From Allacma fusca (lineage: Eukaryota > Arthropoda > Collembola > Symphypleona > Sminthuridae), in NCBI GenBank assembly GCA_947179485.1, contig OX359247.1, positions 635,501 to 699,500 on the forward strand: a stretch of 64,000 bases of DNA. The letters are read 5' to 3'. The notes under the pieces are model-generated. The model was given only the letters and a program-made list of their open reading frames with translations, had not been told where the DNA came from and made no database searches. The stretch's first letter is position 1. Each line of letters starts with the position of its first letter. A program made the translations under genes and the position numbers. Positions 9,155-24,100 of the stretch are shown here, piece after piece.

Positions 9155-12100
9155 AAAGAGGATCGAGGGTAAGTGAGAGAAGCAAAGAAGGGATGAGCTG
9201 ACAATTGAGCCAGAACTTGGTTTCCATATGATGGAGATGATAGAGAGAAGGGAAAATTGGGGAGGAAAAAGATAAAAGTTTCCATAGAGAAAAGTTAATG
9301 ACATACCAATCGTTTCTCAGTGGTACCACACGGAGGGCAACTGGCACTACTCATCTTCCGATCGATGGCTACTTCCCGATCCCGACTCTCACTCCGATCC
9401 CGAGCGGTGTCCACTGAAGTTCTTCGACAACGTCGAAACGCTCCAGGAGACTGTCATAATTATCAAAAACAAACAAATTTCAGTATCTGTACATATGCTT
9501 GGGTCTGTAGACAGTATTTATAGTTTATGTTGGCTCAAAATACCATTAATAAAGTAATGAACAGAAATCATCCCCTGAACTGGGACCTGAAACTTAAGAG
9601 CGTTCTCCATAAACTTCCCTTTATTAACTCTGACATCAACTTATCCCCTGACGATATGTATGACGGTTGGTGAGAGAGAAGTACAAGTAGCAGAAAAAAA
9701 TGCACTGCATTCACATTTCCTGATTGCTTATTGTCAGCTGGACATTTCAATTACGACGAAGTACATGGAACGGAACAGGGAAGGTGGGGGAGAGGTTCTT
9801 TCAGGGAATGTCCGAAAATAAAGTTTGCTTTACGACACACACGACTCCAGCCTCCAACATCTTATCATCCATATTTCCCCCCAACTCTGCATGTATCAGC
9901 TGTCATATACATATGAAAGGAGGATTGTTCACAGACCGCTTTCACATCTCCTCACTGCCTGTCGAATTTTCAAGCTTGCTGCACTTCTCCCATGTTCCCT
10001 CGTAATAATGGCAAAGCTTTCAAGTACAATTTTCAAATACGGAAACTACTGGAGAGTGAACAATGCACTCAACATAAATAAATATTAGAGATGGCATGCA
10101 CACATCTTCATAAATACTACGTGCGCTGCGTTGTGCATGTGTGACCGTCAATTCCTGGCTTTAAAACGTGAAACCATGAGCAAGCAAAATCCTCCGGATG
10201 CAGTAGTGCAACATTCAGATTCATCCTTTTTCATATGTATACTGTACTTCTGTATCTACAGCTACACCATTCCTTACGCCTCAGCTGCACAAATGAAACA
10301 TTTATTTACTTCTGTGTCGAACGACAGCATTGGAAGTATGGTTCCGCTAGGTGAATGCATATCGTTGACTTGGAAAGTGAAGGATCTTCATCTAGATTCC
10401 AAATAACCCTGACAGTTCTTTTTTATTAAATTCCGTTCTATCTTCCAGCTGAGAATTCTGTGTACATCGGACGCATATCATCTTACTTACGGAGATAATA
10501 CATTTTGTCAGCAGGGAGATGCGGGACCTCCACTCCACAGATACGCATTTGATTACTGTTATAACAAGACCGGAACCACGGAGGGACTGAGGAGAACACT
10601 CTTTCGCTTCGTAGGAAAAAATCGTATAAAGATAACTGTCTACTAGTACGGGAGAGTCCTGTCGGGACATTTTGTCAATTTTTCCTACCTCTTTAGGACT
10701 TCCAGGGTCGCCTTTCTTCCCTCTCCGAAGTCGGGATTTCAAAGTAGACTCGCTCTTACGTCGATCCTTCTCCTGCTTCCGCCTCTCCAGATATTCCGGT
10801 GCAGAATGTTGTCGCTTCGTTTGAACTTTCTCCGAGATTATTTGTTCGTCTACAAAATCCAAACAAAAAATCATTGCCACAATGCTCTCGGGTTACCAAA
10901 ATCCTGACCGACTTAATTAATCTTTCCAAGCAAGTTCACACATACATAATTACATACATACTACATGTACGGAGGCCAGTGCTACTTCAGTTGTACACAT
11001 GCATTTACAGTTAAATACCAAAATGTAATACTACAGAGTACAAATATCCGTACAATTATTACAGATGTACTCATCCTTATTTACATTTCACTTTGCAGAT
11101 TGCATTCAGTGCAAATGGGAAAGTTCCAGCAACAAAAGAATAGGGTACGAGAATTCAACAAAGGGATATAAAAATCTTACACTGGATGGATTAGAAATGA
11201 AACAGGGCAGCTATTTTAACGCATATCTTCTGGTGGTTTAGGAAAATCGAATTTTGATGCTATTCCAGAAAGTCTTATTTCGGCTCAAGCGGATGTAAAT
11301 TATAAATGCATAATAAGCAGTATCTACATATAGATGTAATACCACTTGTCTGCACATAAGTGTTGACACTTATTGAAATCCCTGTTTATGCAGAAACTCA
11401 CCTTACACTAGTACAGTTTACAAGGCAACATGTCCCTATGTATATCAAAAGTTACATCTCAGTTTCAAAAACCGCATGCTACTTTTCTATTTCCCAAGTG
11501 AACAATAGGAAGATTATTTGAATGGAAGCAGTGACAAGTCTAAAGGTAAAACTTGAAGCTAAATATGTAAGTGGACGAAATGACACCAAAATACAACAAT
11601 GGAATCGACACTCTCTTGTAGAGTGGTCGTCGCAGGGGGAGGGTGTATACGCTCAAACAATGTAACTTGTGCCTGCTCTTATCTATGCTCACCTTCTGGT
11701 CGACATTGTCCCAGTTCCATAACTAATTGTCGTGCATGAGATGGGATGACAGCATGGTAATTCTCCAGGATGACACGCTTCAGCTGGAGCGTCCACTCTC
11801 GTTTTTGCTCCAGATTCCTGGCCTGTTCCACGACAAAAAAAAACACAAATAAAGAAATTGTAGAGGAAAGTCGATTTTAAGCCCTTCATTTTAACTTCTG
11901 CACTTTCCTTGCACTTCAAGGCAGTTTTTATGACTGCCTTTTAAGTATTAGTAGTCCTGTACAAAAGGTTAATTTCAATTTCAAAGTTCATAAATACATA
12001 CTGCATACTTTATTTGTATATAGATACATGTTGTAGTATGAGAGTTTGTAAGGGATAATGTCTTCATGCATGTTATATGACAAAGGGATAATAATTATTA

Positions 12101-15100
12101 CCAGAGAATTTGATAAATGTGTGCATACCTGAAGGGTACATTGAAATCTTGGATTATCGAAGGGAATCACATGGAAGCTCAACGGTTCGCCCGGGACGCT
12201 CTCAATCAACATAAGATTTGAGCACTAGATTAAAAAAAGAGACACATTCATCAAATCAACAGACCAACTCGACGACATTCGATTTGTTTGTACGCAAACC
12301 TCCTGCCTGCTTACCAGTCAGGAGCTATCCTCAAATACCATCTCTGCGGATAAATCAAGACAGAGAAACCCTAAACTACTTGTTCGACGGGGAGATTTAG
12401 AAAAAAAAACAAACCTCAAGAAAATAATAAAAAAAGTAAATGATGCTATACATCACTTGATATCACTGCAACCCCAACGTTATAAGAACAGTGCTGAACT
12501 ACAATCACCATTCAAGTTTCAACTTGAACTTGACTCGTTTAAGTTTCAATTGCACAATGAGTTCTCCCTGAAAAACAGGACCGAGGATAAATTAGAGCCC
12601 ATTGAAACGTATCGCCCACACAAAAAGAGAAACCGATAACGATAAAGATTCCGGTTCTTGTTTTCTCGCACCCTTAACCTAAAAGTATCTCTGTGTGTAT
12701 CTCCATATATATAAGAAACAATAGAAGTCAAGAATACTCACACACGGTCATATACATACATAGCATACATACATAAGGTATCGGTATCGGGTGAGAGTAT
12801 AATGAGTACGAGTTAAATTCCATATAAATATAAACAAGGTTCCCAATCACCGTGCACACCGGTAGAAAAGAGCCTCAATGTTATGTCACGACGATGATAG
12901 AGATAGATCCTAACGTTCCATCAAAGTGGAATCACATACAGTATACGTAAAAAAGAAAAAGCAGAGATGAGGATGAAGGAGACGGAGGGAAAAAATGGAA
13001 AAGATGAAGTTTCCTATCAAATCACTCTCACTTCGCCACCGCTCCAACTTCCACCACCAGTCATGCCAAAGTCATATAAATCAAAGAGAATTTTATCGGA
13101 ATGAGAGTTTTTTTTTCAATCTCCATTCCTTCCCTCCTTTCCTCATTCATCCTACATATGATTGTGTAGTCAAGAGCTCGTCTGGAATACAAAGGAGTAT
13201 TTTCCCAGATTAGATCCGGCACCAGACACTTCTGCATTTCACTTGATAGGACTCTCTCTCTCTGGACGAGAGACGGGGATAAAAGCATGAAAAAGCCTTT
13301 TGAAACCGATACCTTATTTCCCCCCTTTTCTCCTTCCCATACCATCACTAAAGACAGATATACCTTCACAATTCAATAAATAATTGGTTCCTATCAAGAT
13401 ACTTCCCCTGGATTTGTAAAGGAAATGATATTATTTATATCTACTTATCATCCATTCAAAGACTACTGTACTACATTCAAGAGAGGAGGGCTCCTATACG
13501 GAGGATTAACTTTTTCTATACAGTCTCGGTTTAATTGAAATCGATGCTTTTTGCGAGACAAGAACCGTTCATCGTGAGAACGTACACTCATTAATTACTG
13601 AAAATAAGGACTTAATTCCAACAACAGCCCATTTCCTACTCCAACAGAGTAAACTACACTGGAATAATAAAGTCATAACTCAGGCACGCAGTTACTAAGC
13701 TTCGTGTAATTACTATAGATATATTTAGAAAATTAGGAAGAAGATCAGAATGAACAATAATAATAATTACAATGAGTATGTAATGAAAGTTCAAAAATAC
13801 CATAATGTGGGATTTGTAGCTCAGGATCCCGTCATCCTTCTTTTTGGTGATGAGGAGCATCTTATCAAATAGGAAGACATGTCTCAAAGCCTTGGCACCA
13901 TAGACGCGGAAAGTTCCCTCCGCACAAAGTTCACCGTACGTGGTCAGATCTTCCCCCTGAGGAAATCCAAGGAATGGTCATCATCAATATTAATTTGAAT
14001 TTAATTACATAGGAAGGAGATCCTATACACACATACATATAGATATACGTCACTTGATTACAACCGCACAGTCAGCCAGACTTCTTCAAATTTGTGTTCA
14101 TATACCGCTCACATCTCGACACACATTAGCCATGTTACTTGGCTGTCGTCCTCACCAACTTACTCCATAATTATTTCATAATCATAATCAGTAACTCCGG
14201 AGTACCATTCCCTTTTCCGAGGATTAAGACGGATAATCAACCTCTTGTAAAACTGAATCTCATTACTGGAGTGGGAAGAGAGCAGAGGGGAGCAGCTGAG
14301 GAAGCTCGAGAGAATGAGCAAAATTCAAGGGAATAGTTCCAATTTTAATTACTTCTGTGATCCCGTAAAATGACACGCGGAGAAGCTCCTGTGCTTCGCG
14401 CTCTGGCACATTATTAATGAGCATCTGCCTTGACAGTGCAAAATCACATAAAAACATATGTGAGTAGCAACTGAGGAAAAGCTCTGTCAAAATGCGAATA
14501 ATTACCGTCAAATTTACGTCGACGAAAGGAAACCCCCTTGTAGTCGCGGAGAACATGATGGTAATATAATTCATTACTTTTAGGGACAGGTTATTAGTGA
14601 GTAATGAGATGTTTAATGCATCAAGGTCTAGAGTACAGTGAAATATTTGGACATTTTGACAAAAGGCAACATTGAAGAGAAAAAAGTGATGCCAAACCAG
14701 AATCAACGGTCACCTGTCAATGTTGAGAAGGAACAACACGAATGGCATAACGCTCCTTCCAATTCAAATACGAGGGAAGAGCACTTCCAACAACAGTTTA
14801 TTACTTCTACAATAATTATTCAACAAAGTATACGGCGGTCCTTTATTATTATGCAATCCCGTAATGCTAACAAACGTCCATTCAATAAGAAATGTTCAAG
14901 GGAAATTATCACTTATCACCAAGAGGTAAAACATCTGCTGAGGAAAATGTCCTTTGTTTTCCAAAGGGCTTAAAAACTTCGAGGAAAACGTTTCATTATA
15001 AAAAAGAGCAAATAGAAAATTCACAAAAACTCTCCTAGGTATGTACTATATGTACATGGAAAGATACGCAGACAGTTTGATGGTAAAAAGATAGAAGCAT

Positions 15101-18100
15101 CAAAGTGAAATAATGAGAAGTGCATCTTCGCATGCTCAATTACACCAAAGTTCAATACTCAAGTAAGTGTAAATAAACAAATAGCCGGAGTACTACTATT
15201 CCACCAGCAAATATTTACTAGGAGACAGACTTACTATACTTATGTATATACTCTGGTTTCGTGGACAACCTATAGGGAAGGAAAACAGTCTGGAAAGACA
15301 GAGTTCAAAGTCAAGTTCATTTCTTTGCATATTCAACCGCATGCTCCGGTCGGATTTCAATTCACCTCACAGACTCTCTCCTCAACACTATTTACTCAAT
15401 GGAGTGTGTGTGTGGGGAAAACTATAGCAAACACGTTGTCCAATGTCTGACTCATTATTAACTAAAGGGTTCCCTCTTCCCAAGCCCACACTCTTCAGTC
15501 AGACAGAGAGTCATGTACAAAGGGAAATCAAGTATCCATATAATATATACCTTTGAATCATTAAATTTTAATAAGGCTCTCATCTATTCCATACGCACAA
15601 TCTATCTCATTTCATTGCTGCATCAACCTCTTCAAGAGACTGGAAAAAAAAGTTACACAATAACTGCATCCTCGTCGTCAAGTCAGCTCGAAGACTCCCT
15701 ACGAGCTTTCCTATTCATTTCATGAATCTCACCGACGGATTTTCTAAAAAGAATAGTTCACGTTCACAATCAAGTCTCAAAGAGCTTTCATCCCACCAGC
15801 ATAAAATACTACTCAATTTCAACCTCAACTCATTTTCCCAGTCTCTCTTCCTCACTATCCCGCATCCTTCGGTGAACTAAACTTCTCCATAAGAATCCCT
15901 CCAGAATAAATACACTTAAAAAAAAGGAGAGCTGAATCAAGGATTTTTATGTCATACTCAACTTGGGATCCCCATCCAGTTTCCTTGCCCTGTATCTATC
16001 TACTAGTTCTAGTGTGTACTTGCTTCCTGTTACTAAGAGTTAGATCGAAAATCCATGCTTTATTTCTGCGGATCAAGTCCATGCATACATATCTGCACAT
16101 AAAAACTCATCCCAAATTTACTGCAGGATCTTTCAGTAAGTCACAGACTTGCCAAGAGCTATTTATAGATACTTGCACCACTATGCAAAAATTGAGGCTA
16201 TGTAATAACCATACAGCCTGAATCAAAGGAGTCAAAGGCTTTCACCCAAAAATGACAGTCAAGGAGTAAATGGGAAGTGTAGAACAAGGGTTTGATTAGG
16301 TTTAGAAAAAAAAACGTAAATAAGAACATAATACTTCATCAATTTCCATTAGGTCTCATTTCATTAATGGAACTTCCAAACCTCTCGCTGCTATAAATCT
16401 TGATAGCCCTGGAAGCAATCCAGCCACTAAAAACACTTCCATTTAAATCTCAATTTTTGGATGCTATTAATCTACACAAGTAGAGCATTTAGGCTGACTG
16501 TACATTCCCAGTGATATTTATTATGTGCAGGCGTCGTATGTATGTAGGTGCGCTCATCATTTTACTCCTGTCTGTTTTATATTCTTATACATACATACAT
16601 ATGTATGTAGATAATGTCTCTAAGCACAAGAAAACATTTCATTAAGAGACAGGAATAAATGTGAGACTTCCACACTGTCCCAGAACATTAAAAAAAGGTA
16701 ACAAGTCAAACGCGAATGTCATGAAAAAGTGAAATATGAATGCATCATTGTACCTGCCAACCGTAGAGTAAGGATTGAATCTCTTGGACCCTGACTGCGT
16801 GCTCGTGTCTTCTTTTCATATCATTGATATGATGAGCAATATTCGTCATAGCTGACAAAGCTTCCACAATCGCATCGTAGCCATCAGCCCCATGGTCGTA
16901 GTGCTTCACAATATTCTATCAAGAAAAAAAAAGGACACAAGAAAATTTATTAACTCATATGATTCACACATTAACCATCTTTATCAGCGAAGCACCAGCT
17001 CCTGCTGCTGAACGTATGTATGTATGTATGTATATCCTCATTCCTCATACCATTCCAGATTACCGTTCAGCCTTCAACAATTTAACATAATTTAATAACC
17101 TACTGACACCCCGGGAATATCTACACATTTCTGAGGAACAACCTAAATCTCAAAAGAAAGCAGAGACGGCTGAGCAAGTGCCCATAAGTAGCTGTATGAA
17201 TTCCTTTCGGAGATGAAAAGATTCTCAAAAATAATCGCTTCAATTTTTCCTATATATCAAAAAGGGGGTCACACTTTGAACTGACAATTATGCAAAAGTC
17301 AACAACAATCATGCGATTAAGGCTAACATGCTCAATGCTAACAAATGACCATTATTGCACAATAACAATGCACTTATTGACATTATTCTGATTACATTCA
17401 CGCACTCACTCAGACAGTCCCAACCGTCCACACACCACCCGCAGAATTAAATACAGAGCAACATTTATCATAATTCCATCGCAGTTCCCCTCAATAATTA
17501 TGACGTTACCAAGTTCTTTCAAGTGGACCGCTCCCGAATATCTAAACATCCAACTGATTCATTTCATTGGATTCCTATCATTATTTTAACATTTCTTTCA
17601 GGGAAGACTCTCAGCCCTGGAAATCCTCAACAGGAACTCTAGTCTTTTTTTCTAAAGTTAACAAATGTACTGTACATATGCATCTATGTCTGTCCTAAAA
17701 TGCACTAAAGTCAGTCACATTGATCGTGACACTGCTCACTAAAACGTTCCGCTCTCGGTCACTCATTCAAAAAAAAATAAACGTCATTGGTAAACATTAA
17801 ACATGCCTATAGAACAACATGTGCGGAAAATTTAATGGCTCCACGTAAAATCCACCAACTGTGCTGAGTCTGTGGAGGGGCAAGATATTACCGTTCATTC
17901 ATTACATTCCGCAGGTTTCCGTAAAGCTCATGTAAATGCAAACAATGTTTTACAAGATTGTGGTCAGCGTAAGTAAGTATGTTCATAGAAATAAAGCTCG
18001 ACGTGCCACACGGTCAGACAAACACGATTCTTCCCTCATAAACCTCGAGTATCCGCATTCAATAATTGTGTCTAATGCAGTTCAACTCGTAAAAACACAT

Positions 18101-21100
18101 TTTAGCACATTAGCCATAGTAGACCGGGGTGTGTGTGTGTGTGTCTGTGTGTTTCTGTGGACTGAAATGAAGTGAGTAAACTGAAAGCATGCATATTCAA
18201 AAGAAAAATTGTGAAATTTAGGTAGAGAAAGAGTTTTTTTTTTACCTGGAGCAATAGGTGATACTTTAAAATCCTTTGCACAGGTTTTAGTAAGTATGAG
18301 CCCAAAGGTAAGGTATGGCCCAGGGACGCTTGACGCTCTCGAAATGACTTGGCTGATTGCTCCTGCCTCATCATCTCCGTTAGTATCGACATTGTCCTAA
18401 GGATAATAAATGCACCAACATCCATTGTTAATGTAATTTTCATAAATTATCTCACCATTCCTATCTATCATCCCCCCAGAACTAAAACATACACTAACCA
18501 AGTATCTACTATTTGCTAATGTTCCTTAAAGTATACATTTGTAGGAGCACCAGAAGAAATTGCGGGCGTGAAAAAAGTAAATATTTTTTTTATCCACATT
18601 TGTTCAGCTTAAAAAACTTAGCAATTTACATCAAATTAAATTATCATTCCCGTGTGAAGTTTTGATTCGAGGCGTGTGACATGAGGGTTGTCGACGGACA
18701 GCTCCAAGTCTCTACTGCCATGCCATTATTCTAACGCACTTCTCTCTCTCTCTCTACCACTCTACTATAAACTCGGCTCGTTTAGTCACATCGACAATGA
18801 CAGCCATGACCATGAGTATTTGCATTCAGCAAAACCGCCGATCCTATTCATTCCTTTTGTATCTGTCTCTGTCTCTGTCTCTGTCTCTCTCTCACTGCTA
18901 CATGAAAAGGCCTTGAAGCATGATTTATTTCCAGTGAACACCAACTCATCCTAATTTTTCCTTAGCTACACTCCAGTCAATCTGTACCAACTCATTAAAT
19001 TCCGAAAAAAGAACATGAGCATACAGCCTATGCTCTCTTTGACTTCTAGTCGTACACAGTACACAGCATGTATGAAAAAAAAATGCGTCTTCGAAAGAGA
19101 ACAACCGAAGGGTACAAATGAGTAACAAGGAGAGTACATAAATGTAGGATAGACTCGTACTGTACGTATAGAGACAACACAAATAGCTTTACTTGACATT
19201 ACGTCAAGCCTGATGACCCCCGAACGTTCACTTTTTCCAGGAAGTGAGCCTCCATCATTTATTTACTTGCGCTATTTAAGAAAGATCGTATGAAGTCCTC
19301 CTAATTTCAAGCACCCAACGACCCAGCCCATAACCTCATGGTGTTCTCATAAGAGTATATTTATATTCCATAATTTCCTTTATATTTATATACAATCAAC
19401 CCCATACCCATATCATGACTCCGTCTCCATCAATCAGTCCATAGTTCATGTCAGACTCGCTCAAAATCATTGGTTTACTTTCAATGTTGAAAAAGTGAAA
19501 GAGAATGCCATAAAGGATCATCATCGTGTTTAAACACACGTGATTTGACTCAATACAGATATCTATCTCCTCATCTTCGTCTTATATTTCTGAGCCAGCA
19601 AAACAATACAAAGTGTGGTAAAATCCAAGATAAGCCTCATCCTATTGATGCAACTGTGATGAGACTTTAACCTTTCACCAGAATATTATTGCATTACCTT
19701 GTATTACATTACCTTATACAATATATATAGATATAGCTATAATAGTATTCCACATAATACGCAAACTCAGGCCTATCGATTCAAATTTTTAATACTATCT
19801 TTAACCATCGGATCGAATATCTCATCACAGACACTCATGTTCTACTCATGTCAATACTTTGGACAAGATAAGTGCAGATCAAGAAAAAAAATCCAAGCAT
19901 AAAAGCTGATCAAAACTCAGCAGAAAAATTCAATCCTCTCAAACTCTCAATTCCATTTCCTTTCAAGGGAACATTAATAATTATTATTCCTAGAATTCCC
20001 AGTCCTCATATGGATTTCCCTGACCCGGCCACTCACCCTCATGTCAACGATTGTTTTTCTTAGATTTAACAGACAAAATAACAGCTCATCAGATCAGACG
20101 GAGTTGATACTACAAAATCGAGCAAGATTACTATTACCCAACCACTCAGAGTTACTCTTCATTTAGTATTGCAGAACTTTTGCAAGCTCCGTACGTTTTC
20201 CATTTACTATTCACTCTGTAAAAAAAAATGTGAGGGGAACACTTTATGTTATTGACTCGAATAGTCATTTCCTCCTTTCATTTTAGCAAACATAAATCCA
20301 TCTGTATTGTAGCAAGTTGTTCTAAAAAAAAGCTGACAAGTTCTTTCCTCTGGATTTATTCCACACTACAGCGTAATCTAATAATTCAGCATTATATGCA
20401 GAGATTATTGTATTTTTAGTGCTATCGCATAAACGGATCCAGACAGAAATCTGATTACAATAAAAACAGAGTTACTTGAGAGTCTCTTGGAACAAGGGAT
20501 GATTCACTTCATTTGATGAGGTCTTGAAATGTGAAGGAACAATAAAAATGATAGGAATATTTATAAACTCCGTGTCTTTGCATAGACTGGTAGATTTAGG
20601 CACATTTTTTATCAATGAATCCACTGAGAGGCCTCTGATGGGAAAATAGGGTTGGAATTGTGAATTAATGCAGGACAACTACTACTGCCAAAGCCCAATG
20701 CTTCCCTCATATATTTATTGACGTAAACACTAACTGGTTATGATCTGGAGATATACACGTTGACTTCATTCAATTTTAATACCAAGTCATTAGTATATAG
20801 AGTCTGGCCTTCATTGTCGTGATGTAATCTTAGGATGTATGTATCTCGAAATACGCCTGCACGAGTATATGCATACATACATCTGCTCCGTACACGTTAC
20901 ATACATACATACGCTGGTAAAATAAATGATTTAATTTATCGAGGAAAACATTCCCATTGAGTAAAAAATGAACAATTTAAAATGGGGTGCTCATAGTTCG
21001 GAAATTAAAAAGCTTTATACTTGTACATAAGCATTTATATATAGATATAGCCAATGTATGTATGAAACCAGACCCATTTCAATGAGTTGATGGTTACGAA

Positions 21101-24100
21101 CGCCCTCGCGAGTTTTATTTTTTTTTCCTGAACGCTGACTCCTCCACTGGGTGCCAAAACCTCTACTGAAGACTTCCGACTGGGCTGACTAAATTCCATT
21201 TTAACACTTCCAAGCGTACAAATAATACAGTGCATGGGGGGAAAAGTAATTTAGCTCCTCTCATATTTTATCCTGGGTGATACAGCCCCATACTACATGA
21301 ACCATTCATTCAATATATAAAAATATAAAATATAAAAAAATAATTTTCCCCCCATACTCTTTCCCTTTTTTTTAATTCAGATTTCAAAAGGTCCATCTCA
21401 TTGGTAGGGTCGGACCTCTTGGGAACCCTATAGGAGATTCTCCCAGATCTCCCTAATTTTCTAGTTATAATTCACCTGCTATTTAACCTGCCCTCAATCC
21501 CCAGGTACAACACGAACCGTTGTCAAAACAAACACTCAATTTTAATTACATTCCCCAGCAACCATCATTTCATTTTCCCCAGAACTGGCTATTTTCCCGT
21601 TGGAATTAAACACGGATTATAAAAGCTAACGTGAGCGATTACTATACCTGATAGCATAATGTAGAGGCACGCAATATCTACTTTTGAGAGCATTAACATC
21701 TACCATCTCCTTCAAACTTTGTTAAAAGGAGGGATAAAACCTCGTAGATTAATGTCTCAAGACACTACTACTAAAAGCATGTGAAATCATCGATGATGAA
21801 AGTAGTCTCCCTCCTCAAATTCCTTTAACTATCAATTTAAATTTATGCAGCGGATTTCGTGAGGACAGGATCATTAAAATACAGCTCATGGAGGGAAGAG
21901 GGAAAGGAATATAACTAGGAGCTCATTTTAAAATTCCTCTGGTTCTAGATAGACAGAAACGGTGGTGGAAGAGTAGTCAAAAGAAGACGGGGATTTAATC
22001 CCATGGAGAGTATTAGTGCAGAGATGTATCTAATATTAAATCACTCAAGGCCCCCTACCTTTCATACCTTAGCAAGATTTACTGCCAAAAACATCTACTG
22101 CTAAATAGTTTGCAATATTTTTTCTCAGTGCAGATTCCATCTACCATCATACACAATGTACAGATATAGCGTCCGTCTGCATTCAAACAAATACAAATAC
22201 ACACCCCACACCAACACAGTCATTCCGTAGCTCACATGCAAAGAGTCAGATTCAGTCCTTTGGTATTACAGCAGGGAAAGAAATATTGAAGTTCTACGAA
22301 CAGATTATATTATATTACCATCTGAAAGTGCATTTATTAAGCCTCAGGAGCGGAGCTTATATATGAATCGTCTACCTCTAAAGACGAAATGTAATAATAT
22401 CTGCGTTAGTGACTCTGTTTATGAAGACGGGAGGGACCCCTGTGGTTGAGCACGACCTCGATTCATCCTTTCTTGATATTCATACTCACTGAGTCTGAGT
22501 GAGTGCTCATATATCCATATGGTAAGGAAAGGGGGAAAATTTTTTATGACGAACTAGAAAGGACTCTCAGTCAAAGACTCCATACAATTTAGAAACAGAT
22601 CCTGTCCCAGCCTATGTCAACCCATTCAAAAGAACTGCATTTTCTTCCCCTTAATTCTGCCAACAACTGACGCAAGGTCAACAATACATTCCGTACTATG
22701 AGTTCCCAATAAAATGCATCTTTAAAAGGTAATAACCTATTTCCAGTCCTTGCCCAATCTCATAAATTCTTGTAAAGGCTAAATATTTGGAAACTACGAG
22801 AATTATTTCGGATGATTTAAAGTTCAACGAGTGTAATAATAATTCTCGGATCTTTACAAAATTACCAATCAATAAAAATTGATTGAGGTTGAATACCCTG
22901 TTAAAAAATGTCAACCATCAAAGAATACATTCAGAAAGATAGAAAAATCTTGATACAGGAGATAAGGATATAAGTATCTATCCTTGAGGATAAAAATAAT
23001 TTTACATTCCCGCTGCCTAGCTCCTTGAGTATAACTTATACAAAAAAAAACCGGAAAGTGGATATCCCACGCCTAAATGATTTCAAATGGAGAGCAAACA
23101 AGGAATCAAAGGATTGTGCAATGAAAATAATAATATTAAATCCCTTAAAATACACATGGATATGACAGAGCCTTGCACAGCCAATGTTCCGACTCTCATT
23201 CATTCGATCATCCACCGGAAACAATTTTCTATTTAAATTACAATTATGCCAGTTCATTTCCTATTAGTCAACCCATACCTGCCTGTAAGTTACCTACCTT
23301 CAAGTTCCCTATTACCATCAGAGGACAGGTGAATAAAAAGTAAATAGCTCGTAAAAGGACAAGTGGGTAACCAGGCTCTCTCTCTCTCCACATTCCTTGT
23401 CTAATGTAATGCACACAGAGAGCTCCCAGCTTACTCCACACAGTGCACAATCATTCATTAAGTATTTCATCACGTAAGATAGCCTGGCTTTTAATTCCCT
23501 TTAGCTCATCCTTGTCGTCCAAAAAAAAAATATGCTCATCATCCGTAAAATCCAAATGTTCTGCAAGAGGGATTTCCACGAAAAAACTTTCTTTTTTTCC
23601 ACATTTTATTTTGTAACCGACAAATTGCTCGTGCTGCAATGCAGCAATGGTGGCATGAACCTGGGAGTGAGTAAACAAGAGCTATAAAAGTAAGTTGTCA
23701 GTTTCTGGAAGCAATTTCAAACTTGATGGGATTAAGTGCATCTGCCAAAATAATTCAGGCCCATCCTCAAACAATCATCATCCCTCTTCATTAAAGTATA
23801 TAGATCTGGATCAAAAACTAACTAGCAAAAATATATACATAGTGCGGTGTACATAGACCAGCCAAGATTCTTTATAGGATCCTTACCTCACTTCAACAAA
23901 CTCCCAAAAACCTAGCCTTCCCGGGGTTCATTGAGGACGGCAATTCCCTTGTAGTAATTACTTAAACAAACCCAACATTTAATGTAGAAAAGGTTCGGAA
24001 GTTCCAACGGTAGGACGGACTTCTCCGTTACCTAACTTTTCCCTTTTTTAATCCACTCTTCCACATAATTCTCTCTGAGCATAAAAGTTGAGTCGTGAAT

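Larger units (their letters stand above)
16916..18245 (-). other. RhoGEF intron D-E
   Basis: 1,330 bases, donor GTAAAA. It contains (GTAT)n at 17014-17034 and (GT)n at 18128-18152. No gene seen. Confidence 0.85.

Noticed and set aside
9028..9347. Ser/Leu-rich minus-strand frames
   Set aside because: Generated by the GA microsatellite read on the opposite strand.
14263..14706. 147-codon minus-strand frame
   Set aside because: With the AT content here, about one frame of this size is expected by chance in 64 kb. Composition is hydrophobic and AT-driven, and no matching splice signals or family motif were seen.
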